The notes beneath the pieces are model-generated. The model was not told the DNA's origin, did not search any database, and was given only the letters and a program-made list of their open reading frames with translations. DNA of 41,756 bases from Candidatus Altarchaeales archaeon WOR_SM1_SCG (GTDB lineage: Archaea; Altiarchaeota; Altiarchaeia; IMC4; WOR-SM1-SCG): positions 1-41,756 of the forward strand of contig MCBE01000245.1 in NCBI GenBank assembly GCA_001723845.1. Reading direction: 5' to 3'. The stretch's first letter is position 1. Every line of letters begins with the position of its first letter. Positions 27,666 to 35,620 of the stretch are shown here, one piece after another. The position numbers and the translations under genes were made by a program.

Positions 27666-27722
27666 TTCAAAAATTTTGATAATATCTCTCTTGAATTTTA
27701 ATTTTAATTAATAACAGCAACA
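27666..27722 (+). repeat. Direct repeat DR2 on the right of module 2, upstream of intact deoxyhypusine synthase
   Basis: TTCAAAAATTTTG...CTCTTGAATTTTAATTTTAATTAATAACAGCAACAA; compare 24361-24410. Confidence 0.65.
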
Positions 27723-28655
27723 ATGATGAAAAAGGTCTCTGACATAAACCTTAAAAAAGGAATGACTGCAAATGAACTGGTAGAGCAGATGTATAAAAGC
27801 GGCGGCTTCACTGCAAAAAAATTAGCGGCAGGCGTAAACATTCTTGAAAAAATGGTAAAAGACCCGGACTGTAAAATTTTTCTTTCATTTCCCGCCTGCA
27901 TCATTTCAACGGGAACAAGAGGCATAATCAGGGACTTAATTAAAAATAAATTAGTTGATGCAGTAATCACGACCTGCGGGACACTTGACCATGACCTTGC
28001 CCGCGTGTGGAAGGACTACTATCACGGGGATTTTTTGATGGATGACAAAAAACTTCATAAAAAAGGTATCAACCGTCTCGGTAATGTATTAATTCCCAAT
28101 GAATGCTACGGCATAATTCTTGAGCAGAAGATGCAGCCGATTCTCTCTGAAATATACAATGAAGGAAAAAAAGAATTTTCAACAAGGGAAATTGTATGGG
28201 AATTCGGGAAAAAAATTAATAATGAAAATTCAATTCTTTACTGGGCGCATAAAAATAAAATCCCGATTTATGTCCCGGGAATCACGGACGGCGCCTTCGG
28301 GAGCCAACTATGGATGTTCTGGCAGGAGCATAAAGATTTCAAAATAAACCTGTTTGAGGACGAACAGGAACTCATGAATATGGTTTTTGATGCAAAAAAA
28401 ACAGGTGCCTTGATGATCGGCGGAGGGATAAGCAAGCATCATGTAATCTGGTGGAATCAATTCAGAGACGGGCTGGATTATGCTGTTTATATTACAACCG
28501 CTCCCGAGTACGACGGCTCGCTATCCGGTGCAAGAATAAGAGAAGCGGTCTCATGGGGCAAGGTAAAAGAAGATGCTAAATTTGTCACAATTGAAGGCGA
28601 TGCGACAGTAATTTTGCCGTTAATGATTGCATCTTTAATTGACAGATTGAAGTGA
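27723..28655 (+). CDS. dys: Deoxyhypusine synthase
   Basis: 'ISTGTRGIIRDLIKNKLVDAVITTCGTLDHDLAR', 'IPIYVPGITDGAFGSQLWMFWQEH', 'MIGGGISKHHVIWWNQFRDGLDYAVYITTAPEYDGSLSGARIREAVSWGKV'. Confidence 0.97.
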   Translation: MMKKVSDINLKKGMTANELVEQMYKSGGFTAKKLAAGVNILEKMVKDPDCKIFLSFPACIISTGTRGIIRDLIKNKLVDAVITTCGTLDHDLARVWKDYYHGDFLMDDKKLHKKGINRLGNVLIPNECYGIILEQKMQPILSEIYNEGKKEFSTREIVWEFGKKINNENSILYWAHKNKIPIYVPGITDGAFGSQLWMFWQEHKDFKINLFEDEQELMNMVFDAKKTGALMIGGGISKHHVIWWNQFRDGLDYAVYITTAPEYDGSLSGARIREAVSWGKVKEDAKFVTIEGDATVILPLMIASLIDRLK

Positions 28656-28702
28656 AAACTTTTTAAGGTTAAAAATTAATATTAAATTACGGGAAAACAA
28701 AA

Positions 28703-29359
28703 ATGAACAAAAAATTAATATTTTTGGGAATTATTGCACTTACGGCAGCACTGATAATAAGCGGCTGCATCGGAGGGAATGATTCTGAAAAGGCAGGCGA
28801 TGCGGAAGATAAAGAAGGTAAAGAAGAAACAGGTGGTGAATCAGCAGGCGCGGGAGAAAAAAATGATACCGGATTGGAAGCCGGCAAGGAAGAAAAAGAA
28901 GAAAATTATACAAAAAACGCTAACGAAACAGCAGAAGAAGTAAATGAAACTGTAGAAGCAAACAAAACAGAAGAATCAGAAGAGGACGACACCTGGTGTA
29001 CGGAAATTGATCCCGAAGCAAAAATGCAGGTTGAGGACGCCCCTGAACTGGACAGCGAGGAGGTTGCATGGTGCGAAAGCGAACACCAGGGGAAAATGGA
29101 AAAGCGAAAAATAAATGAAAAAACCATGTACATTTGCTGCGTTCACAGCGCGGGAAGAAGTGTCGGAATATCATTTTCAAGCACCTGGTGCTACAGCATG
29201 GACAATAAAATAGAGTTTGTTGACCGCATACAATATGGAGTTGACGGAAAGGTTGAATCGCACCAGCAGACAGTAATAGACGCGGGTGAGAGGTGCGTGA
29301 GGGAATTTGATGCAGGCGGAAATATGACAGCGGAGAGTTGTAAGCCGGTTAGTGGTTAA
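28703..29359 (+). CDS. Predicted lipoprotein with acidic linker and Cys-containing C-terminal domain
   Basis: Lipobox-like 'AALIISGCIGG', Glu/Thr-rich linker. Confidence 0.75.
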   Translation: MNKKLIFLGIIALTAALIISGCIGGNDSEKAGDAEDKEGKEETGGESAGAGEKNDTGLEAGKEEKEENYTKNANETAEEVNETVEANKTEESEEDDTWCTEIDPEAKMQVEDAPELDSEEVAWCESEHQGKMEKRKINEKTMYICCVHSAGRSVGISFSSTWCYSMDNKIEFVDRIQYGVDGKVESHQQTVIDAGERCVREFDAGGNMTAESCKPVSG

Positions 29360-29403
29360 CATAAAATCTGTGTAAAATTCAAATTTAAAAGATTTATTTA
29401 AAA

Positions 29404-29451
29404 CAGGCGTCGCTTTCAATTGCGATATCTATTTGTATAACTCAAAAACGG
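29404..29451 (+). repeat. Dispersed hairpin-containing repeat, copy 2
   Basis: AGGCGTCGCTTTCAATTGCGATATCTATTTGTATAACTCAAAAACGG; compare 9111-9164. Confidence 0.7.
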
Positions 29452-29502
29452 ACTTGATTATTTGAATTAATTTTAAGTAAATTCTAATATTCTAATTGTA
29501 AA

Positions 29503-30069
29503 ATGGCAAGAAGAAGAGGAAAAGCGATTGATAAATGGAAGCAAAAGACCAGGTATAAAATTTTAGCACCGCAGGACTATGATTACAAGGTGCTGGGAAC
29601 TACAATGTCTTCCGATGCGAAAAAGCTGGCTGGAAGAACAATTAAGGTTTCAATGAGAGATGTTACGGGAGATAAGGCAAAACAGCACCAGAACCTGATT
29701 TTTGAACTCATCACAGCGGAAGGTACGGGAGTTCATACAAAATTTAAAAAATATATTGTTGCAAGAAATTATTTAAATTCAATGGTCAGGGAAGGTTCAA
29801 GCAAGATTCAATTTGTAGAAGACATAGAATTTCCCGATGCGAAAATGAGAATAAAAATTATGGTGACAACAAGAGGGCATAAGCAATCGGCACAGAAAAA
29901 AGAGATAATAAAAAAGATGTCAAGAATGTTAAACGCCCATAAAGGAGATTCGCTCCAGAATTTTACGCATCTTTTAACTACTGAAAAATTAGGTATGGAG
30001 ATGTATCACAACATTAAAAATATCTGTCCCATCGGGCGGCTTGAAATCGCCGAGGTTTCTGTTGTTTGA
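29503..30069 (+). CDS. rps3ae: 30S ribosomal protein S3Ae (eS1)
   Basis: 'KWKQKTRYKILAPQDYDYKVLGTTMSSDAKKLAGRTIKVSMRDVTGDKAKQHQNLIFEL'. Confidence 0.95.
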   Translation: MARRRGKAIDKWKQKTRYKILAPQDYDYKVLGTTMSSDAKKLAGRTIKVSMRDVTGDKAKQHQNLIFELITAEGTGVHTKFKKYIVARNYLNSMVREGSSKIQFVEDIEFPDAKMRIKIMVTTRGHKQSAQKKEIIKKMSRMLNAHKGDSLQNFTHLLTTEKLGMEMYHNIKNICPIGRLEIAEVSVV

Positions 30070-30079
30070 TTTTTATGCG

Positions 30080-30176
30080 AGGGATTAGGGGTTAGTTGTT
30101 AGGGGTTAGTCTTGGCTTTCTAATCCCAGATCCCAGTCCCTGACCCCCAACTCCTCTTTACTAACCCCTGACTTAT
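30080..30176. terminator. Probable bidirectional terminator-like inverted repeat between convergent genes
   Basis: GTTAGGGGTTAGT arm on the left pairs with ACTAACCCCTGAC on the right, between rps3ae (+) and pyrE (-). Confidence 0.45.
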
Positions 30177-30778
30177 TTATTTTGAAAAGTTGCAATATAA
30201 CTAAAAATTTTATTGTAATTTTCAATTGAAATTAAATTTTCTTTTTTCAATTCCGAAATCACATTCAGTGTGTCTGTTACTTTATGAAGTTTTAATCCGT
30301 TACTTTCAAGATTTTCCTTCCCGCCTTCAAGACGGTCAAGTATAACAACGGCATCCGGAACAATTGCACCTTCACCTTCAAGCACCTCTTTTGTTTTAAT
30401 AACGCTCCCACCAGTTGTTACCAGATCTTCAATTACAAGAACTTTATCGTTCTTATTCAGGATGCCTTCAATCTGTTTTGCCCTTCCGTGTCCTTTCGGT
30501 TCCTTTCTAAGGATTAAAAGCGGCTTTTTCATTTTATAGCAAACGGCTGATGCAAAAGGAAGGGCTCCTACGGGAACGCCTGCAATCCTATCAAAGACGA
30601 GTTTATTTTCTTCAATTAATTTTATATAAGCAGAAACAATTTTATGGAAAATTCCCGGATACGAGGGAATCAGGCGGAGGTCAACATAGTAAGGCAAAGT
30701 CCTTCCCGAGCTTCCGACAAACTCGCCGAATTTTATCGCATCGCACTCCAGGAGGAGTTTTGATATTTTTGTTTGCAT
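30173..30778 (-). CDS. pyrE: Orotate phosphoribosyltransferase
   Basis: 'YYVDLRLIPSYPGIF', 'RIAGVPVGALPFASAVCYKMKKPLLILRKEPKGHG', 'VLVIEDLVTTGGSVIKTKEVLE'. Confidence 0.95.
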   Translation of the reverse strand: MQTKISKLLLECDAIKFGEFVGSSGRTLPYYVDLRLIPSYPGIFHKIVSAYIKLIEENKLVFDRIAGVPVGALPFASAVCYKMKKPLLILRKEPKGHGRAKQIEGILNKNDKVLVIEDLVTTGGSVIKTKEVLEGEGAIVPDAVVILDRLEGGKENLESNGLKLHKVTDTLNVISELKKENLISIENYNKIFSYIATFQNK

Positions 30779-30850
30779 TTTGAAATTTAATTTTAAAATA
30801 TTTGAACGATAGTGAAATTATTTTCTTGGTTTGAATTATTAAATTAAATT

Positions 30851-30937
30851 TTATTGAAATTTATGGGTTCTGGTTTTTAAATTGATTATAAATTCTTTGA
30901 CTTCGGGGGTTTTCCTTGTTTTCCGACATTGAGTTTA
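30851..30937 (-). pseudogene. Gene 3'-end remnant copy 1 (reading ...KTPEVKEFIINLKTR...)
   Basis: Reverse strand matches copies at 32055-32160 and 32740-32850; upstream part frame-disrupted. Confidence 0.7.
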
Positions 30938-31028
30938 TTTATGGATTTTGCCCCGAGCACAAATATTTTTGCATACGCGAATGCAAAAACACCCCGAAAA
31001 TCAATTTTTTGCACCCATAAATGCAAAC

Positions 31029-31661
31029 TTAAATCCATAATTTTATTGTTTCATATTCTGCATCGTTCTCTTTTAAAATTTTAATTATATCATCTGCAAG
31101 TTTTGCAGGAACAAGTAGTACAGATGGAGCAAGCCGGTATTTCTTTTTTAATATTCCCTCTTTAAATCCCTTATAAACCTTTTTCTTATGCACATTGTAG
31201 GTATATCCAAAAAATGCTCTTTTTACTCTGCTTTTCTGTGCAGGGCTTAATTTTTTTGTTGAATATTTAATGAGCATCATTGTTTTTAGCGATGGAGGAC
31301 TTCCTTTCAAAATTTTTAAATCCGGAGTTCCCCATATAATAATCCCTTCCCTTGAAACTTCCCAGAGAAAATCCGGTTCTACATCCCCGGGATCGTTTAT
31401 ATTTTTTGTGACGAATGAAAACGCATAAGGCAGATCATACTTTTTTTCTATTTCTCCTGTTATACTTAATGCAATTTTCATTTCCTCACCGACTTCCGGA
31501 TTATGGTTTGTGTCAAAGAGTAAAAGCAGGTCAATATCACTTTTCTTACTCATCTCTCCTTTTACAGCAGAGCCAAAAAGTATTACTCCGCATAAATTTG
31601 GAATCTTGTGTGCTCTTCTTACAAATTCCATTACCGGAAGCATAATATTTTCAGGTATCAT
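31029..31661 (-). CDS. Nucleotidyltransferase (MNT-like, putative antitoxin)
   Basis: 'LCGVILFGSAVKGEMSKKSDIDLLLLFDTN' GSx10DxD signature. Confidence 0.8.
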   Translation of the reverse strand: MIPENIMLPVMEFVRRAHKIPNLCGVILFGSAVKGEMSKKSDIDLLLLFDTNHNPEVGEEMKIALSITGEIEKKYDLPYAFSFVTKNINDPGDVEPDFLWEVSREGIIIWGTPDLKILKGSPPSLKTMMLIKYSTKKLSPAQKSRVKRAFFGYTYNVHKKKVYKGFKEGILKKKYRLAPSVLLVPAKLADDIIKILKENDAEYETIKLWI

Positions 31662-31671
31662 TTTTCTATTT

Positions 31672-32019
31672 TTATTCTTTTATCAATCTTTCAATTTTAT
31701 CAATAATTTTTAGACATTCTTTAACAACATCTCCGTTTCCCCTTCCGCCGTACCATCTTCCATGTCTCAGCGTATCAAGATGCTCAAACAAGGATGCGAT
31801 TTCATCTTCATCTGCGCCCCTGAGATATTTTGGAAGTCCGACATGAGTGTCAAGATGCTTATTATGCCTTATCTGCATACCGTAAGCAATTAAATGCAGT
31901 GCTATCCCATAAGATAATTCAACAACAGCAACAACATTCTTTCCACCAGAGTCCGGGAGGAGTTTATTTAAGCTTTCTTTTATTTCATCAGCTTTTGCTT
32001 TATGGCTATCTGGTTTCAT
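31672..32019 (-). CDS. HEPN-like small protein, partner of the nucleotidyltransferase
   Basis: 115 aa adjacent to MNT; 'IALHLIAYGMQIRHNKHLDTHVGLPKYLR...LFEHLDTLRHGRWYGG'. Confidence 0.65.
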   Translation of the reverse strand: MKPDSHKAKADEIKESLNKLLPDSGGKNVVAVVELSYGIALHLIAYGMQIRHNKHLDTHVGLPKYLRGADEDEIASLFEHLDTLRHGRWYGGRGNGDVVKECLKIIDKIERLIKE

Positions 32020-32054
32020 GTTTGTTTGTTTGAGTTGTTAAATTAATTAATTTT

Positions 32055-32160
32055 AGGGAAATTTATTGGTTCTGGTATTTGGTTTTTAAATTTATTATGA
32101 ATTCTTTGACTTCGGAGGTTTTTGCGTTGTCGGGGTTGAGTTGGGAGACGAGGTTGAATG
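32055..32160 (-). pseudogene. Gene 3'-end remnant copy 2 (EFTFNLVSQLNPDNAKTSEVKEFIINLKTKYQNQ*)
   Basis: Reverse-strand frame is open to a stop; homologous to copies 1 and 3. Confidence 0.8.
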
Positions 32161-32201
32161 TGAATTCTTCACTTCCAAAAGCAAACCACCAACTGATTTT
32201 T

Positions 32202-32720
32202 TCAGTATATTATTTCACCGATCATATGGGAATGATCGTCGTCCTTTTCACAGCAATCATCACAGAGATTCTGTTTACACTCATAGCACCGCCATGTAGC
32301 AACAACCTTCTTTTTTGGTTTGCATTTTTGACAATATCTGTATCTTGTTTTATTTTTCTCTGCAACCCTTGGATATTTCTTATTGTCGCCTTCCTCCTTG
32401 GTGTCAATTAGTTCTACGATGTGTTCTATATAATCTCCAAAATCGTAAACATATTTCATCTGGCATCCTACATCAAGATTGAGAGATTTAATCTCCACAT
32501 CAGTTGAATGATCGAAATCGGTCATACCCATTGCTTTAGACGGACAGTAAGTGAGTCCTTTAATTGTAAATTCACTTAAATGCCCGTACTCGTGTTCAAA
32601 CACACCCTGAACAGCGTTATCTAAATCCTTTAATGTTTGGGAATCTTTAATTTCAATTACTCTCCAGATTCCTTTCCTATATTTCAGACAAACTTTAAAA
32701 CAGTATATTTTCATTTTCAA
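32202..32720 (-). CDS. pRiA4b ORF-3-like protein with C-terminal zinc-finger Cys/His cluster
   Basis: 'VCLKYRKGIWRVIEIKDSQTLKDLDNAVQGVFEHEYGHLSEF...YVYDFGDYIEHIVEL' plus 'CQKCKPKKKVVATWRCYECKQNLCDDCCEKDDDHSH'. Confidence 0.75.
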   Translation of the reverse strand: MKMKIYCFKVCLKYRKGIWRVIEIKDSQTLKDLDNAVQGVFEHEYGHLSEFTIKGLTYCPSKAMGMTDFDHSTDVEIKSLNLDVGCQMKYVYDFGDYIEHIVELIDTKEEGDNKKYPRVAEKNKTRYRYCQKCKPKKKVVATWRCYECKQNLCDDCCEKDDDHSHMIGEIIY

Positions 32721-32739
32721 CTATGTTGAATTTAATAAT

Positions 32740-32850
32740 TATTGAAATTTATGGGTTCCGGTATTGGGATTTTAAATTGATTATAAATTCTTTGACTTCG
32801 GGGGTTTTTGCGTTGTCGGGATTGAGTTGGGTTATGAATTCTATGCGAAC
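32740..32850 (-). pseudogene. Gene 3'-end remnant copy 3 (EFITQLNPDNAKTPEVKEFIINLKSQYRNP...)
   Basis: Reverse-strand translation closely matches copy 2. Confidence 0.8.
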
Positions 32851-32932
32851 TCTCAGACACCGCCTCTGATTTGAGTGATATTCATTTTATGTGTTTATTT
32901 ATAAATTGATAAGTTTTTACCATTTCCGATCA

Positions 32933-34228
32933 CTATGGTTTCATAATCTTAAAATGTTCAAATATTGAGGATAATGCTATGTTTGAAGGTGTTCCTAAAG
33001 CCATAGAAACTATGGAAAAAACGGTTAAAGGACTCATAAAAGGTTTTGTTTTCAAATCTTCATTTTTTATCTCAATTGGAACTTCAGGGAAATATTGTTC
33101 CTCCTTCATGCAAACTGGCAAACCGCATTTTTCTATGTGTTCAATGAATCTTTTACTATAGAAATATAATGTTGATCCATAACAATTAATCAGACGAACT
33201 TTAATCTCAATACTATCTTCATATCCATATGAGAGTAGAAAATTTGAATATCTGTTTAGTATGCCCATAATGCCACCAAAAATATTAATTGGATCTAAGA
33301 AGGTCAATGAATAAAAAGAATCAGGATGATATTTTTTGGTTACATTCATGTAGTTTTCATCAAATTTATTATAATCATCTAATTTTGCATTAATAAGGGG
33401 TATTAAAATTTTAGTGTTTCCATATATATCAAGTTCAACAGTCAGACCATTATAAGTAATATCATTTCCTATCCTTTGCCTTATAGCAATACTATTGGGG
33501 TAAGTATTTAAAGTATCAAAAGGTATGTTTCCACCGATGCTAACTTCTGAATCTCCGATTTTCTCTTTAATAGTATATTTTTCACTAAACTTGCTCAATA
33601 TCTCTGAGAATTTCGCATTATTAAATAAATCAGGAACCGTAAAGTGATTAAAAGGTTTAGTATTGATAAAAATTTCTAAGTGTGGATTTGATTCTCCCAT
33701 ACAAAAATTATAATCAATTTTTCTGAACTCTTCTAACTTTTTCATGTATTTTTCCGCTTTAGTATAAAGCATATCTACCGTATGTCTATTAGATTCATGT
33801 ATAGGTTCTGATGCAGCTTCTTGTCGCCTATATATTCTTCCATCAGAGTGAATGTAGGGGGGATTTCCACCTTCAGAAATCACGACCATAATCACTTTTT
33901 TCCCAATAGCAAGAGGAATTGAAAATGTTTCAAAATAGGGAAATGGTTGAAGATTGCCACTTACAGAATCTCTAATTATATCGGGGGAATCATCAACTCC
34001 CAATATATTCTTAGCACAATTAGTTTTATCATCATGTTCAATGCCTACAAAATAAATGCCCCCATATGAATTTGCAAATGAAGAAATTGATTTTGCAATC
34101 TTCTTTCCTTTTTGTTTTTCTCTTTTGTATTCAACATACCAACCTTCAGCAACTGTGTTTAGAGTATTTAAATCGATCTCCTCTACATCTTTGAATGGTT
34201 TTCCAAATGGGTTAAATATCGATGTCAT
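32933..34228 (-). CDS. AlbA_2/Schlafen-type putative DNA-binding (ATP-binding) domain protein
   Basis: 'EGWYVEYKREKQKGKKIAKSISSFANSYGGIYFVGIEHD...DGRIYRRQEAASEPI'. Confidence 0.85.
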   Translation of the reverse strand: MTSIFNPFGKPFKDVEEIDLNTLNTVAEGWYVEYKREKQKGKKIAKSISSFANSYGGIYFVGIEHDDKTNCAKNILGVDDSPDIIRDSVSGNLQPFPYFETFSIPLAIGKKVIMVVISEGGNPPYIHSDGRIYRRQEAASEPIHESNRHTVDMLYTKAEKYMKKLEEFRKIDYNFCMGESNPHLEIFINTKPFNHFTVPDLFNNAKFSEILSKFSEKYTIKEKIGDSEVSIGGNIPFDTLNTYPNSIAIRQRIGNDITYNGLTVELDIYGNTKILIPLINAKLDDYNKFDENYMNVTKKYHPDSFYSLTFLDPINIFGGIMGILNRYSNFLLSYGYEDSIEIKVRLINCYGSTLYFYSKRFIEHIEKCGLPVCMKEEQYFPEVPIEIKNEDLKTKPFMSPLTVFSIVSMALGTPSNIALSSIFEHFKIMKP

Positions 34229-34256
34229 AGTTAATAATTTGATTTTAAAACAAATA

Positions 34257-34318
34257 AATCATTCAATAAAAGGATTCCTCATATAAACCCCGAGTTTCTC
34301 AAAGTGTTCATCACCACA
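34257..34318 (-). pseudogene. PIN-domain (VapC-like) 3'-end remnant: ...GDEHFEKLGVYMRNPFIE*
   Basis: Reverse-strand reading past the DUF6398-like stop codon in another frame. Confidence 0.65.
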
Positions 34319-34709
34319 AAAACGGGATTTCAGGTCTCTTCTCCATCATGCGGGTTGTGGAGAACTCATCGTCCCAGTACCACATTTTGAACATATCACG
34401 GATGATTTTTGCTTTCTGCGATGTCGTGCTTTTCCTTGCACCAAAATAATCACATAAGTCATCTGCGCTGGCGTAGGGTTCAAAACTTTTGTCAAAAAGA
34501 AAATTAATCTGCCCGAGGGCATAGACAACTGCTGCTGCCCAGATTTCTATCTTGCCTGAAAGAAACGGCACATTTCTTTTGCGGGACATCTTTTGTATGA
34601 GTTTCTCACAAAGTTGTTTGTAGTCATCGTCAAGATATTCGTTGCAGAATTTTGCAGTCGTTTCAGTAAGTATTTTCTTCTTTTCCTCAATAAGGATTTT
34701 ATCTCTCAT
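34311..34709 (-). CDS. DUF6398-like protein
   Basis: 'DDYKQLCEKLIQKMSRKRNVPFLSGKIEIWAAAVVYALGQINFLFDKSFEPYASADDLCDYFGARKSTTSQKAKIIRDMF'. Confidence 0.75.
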   Translation of the reverse strand: MRDKILIEEKKKILTETTAKFCNEYLDDDYKQLCEKLIQKMSRKRNVPFLSGKIEIWAAAVVYALGQINFLFDKSFEPYASADDLCDYFGARKSTTSQKAKIIRDMFKMWYWDDEFSTTRMMEKRPEIPFLW

Positions 34710-34742
34710 TTTTTTGTGCTTTTTTTATCGTAAATACAAACT

Positions 34743-34888
34743 ATATGTTTGTTATGGTCATTAGGTGACTTCCCGAAGTGCATTAGGGGTTGTAGCGGAG
34801 CAGAAACCCCTACATTCGCTATGATGATCAATCTTTTCCGAGTGATACGAGGAAATATCGTGAGCGTCAGCGAAACCTATTCAGAAGG
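34743..34888 (-). repeat. Structured dispersed repeat, copy 2
   Basis: Reverse complement AAAAACAACCTTCTGA...GATTGATCATCATAGCGAATGTAGGGGTTTCTGCTCCGCTACAACCCCTAATGCAC; compare 24237-24330. Confidence 0.7.
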
Positions 34889-34894
34889 TTGTTT

Positions 34895-35344
34895 TTAATT
34901 GATTTTGACAATCACATTTTCCAGCCCGTTTTCAACAAATTCTTCATTGTATTTTTCCCTAAGCTTTTCAATTTTCATTATTCTTTCAACAGGCTCCATT
35001 TTCAATATTTCTTTTTCAGCATATTCATTTACAAAATCCCTTTCAGCAAGCCGTTGAATAAGTCCATCCCAGAAAATCTCATTATCATACTCTTCAACAT
35101 AACCGGGATGGAGCATCTCTTCAAGTTTTAGTGTTGGAAAAACCTTATTAAATTTTTTATCATATTTAAGTAAATCCTCCACTTCAAAACCCTTTGTATA
35201 AGAGAAAATATAATGTGCAATTTCATCTATTTCCTTGTCACGATCCGGGGGGATTCTATAGCTGTTTACAAGCCATTCGCCAAGATAGATAACTTTAATT
35301 AAAGATTTATATTGTTCCTTTGATAACGGTATTTTTATTTTCAT
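34895..35344 (-). CDS. Hypothetical protein (149 aa) ending against the structured repeat
   Basis: ORF only; no family recognised. Confidence 0.6.
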   Translation of the reverse strand: MKIKIPLSKEQYKSLIKVIYLGEWLVNSYRIPPDRDKEIDEIAHYIFSYTKGFEVEDLLKYDKKFNKVFPTLKLEEMLHPGYVEEYDNEIFWDGLIQRLAERDFVNEYAEKEILKMEPVERIMKIEKLREKYNEEFVENGLENVIVKIN

Positions 35345-35371
35345 TTTTGGTTCTCTTTTATTTATTTAATT

Positions 35372-35620
35372 TTAAAAACAAATAAAATCATCCAACCAGC
35401 GGATTCTTAGCGTAAACCCCAGGCGTCTCAAATGCCTGTCATCTTCAGTGAATATTATTTCAATTCTGTATTCCTTCATTGTTTCGGAAATTACGGTGTC
35501 AAACACTCTTGCTCCCCGCAGATTTTTTCCCGGAATTACATTGTAATTAAATATCAAAAAATTAATTTCACAAAAATTATTTTTCAAAAACCCTTCCGGA
35601 TTAATTATTTCATTTTTCAC
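35372..35620 (-). pseudogene. PIN-domain (VapC-like) C-terminal fragment, frameshifted near the 3' end
   Basis: 'NLRGARVFDTVISETMKEYRIEIIFTEDDRHLRRLG'; alternate frame restores 'VYAKNPLVG*'. Confidence 0.65.
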
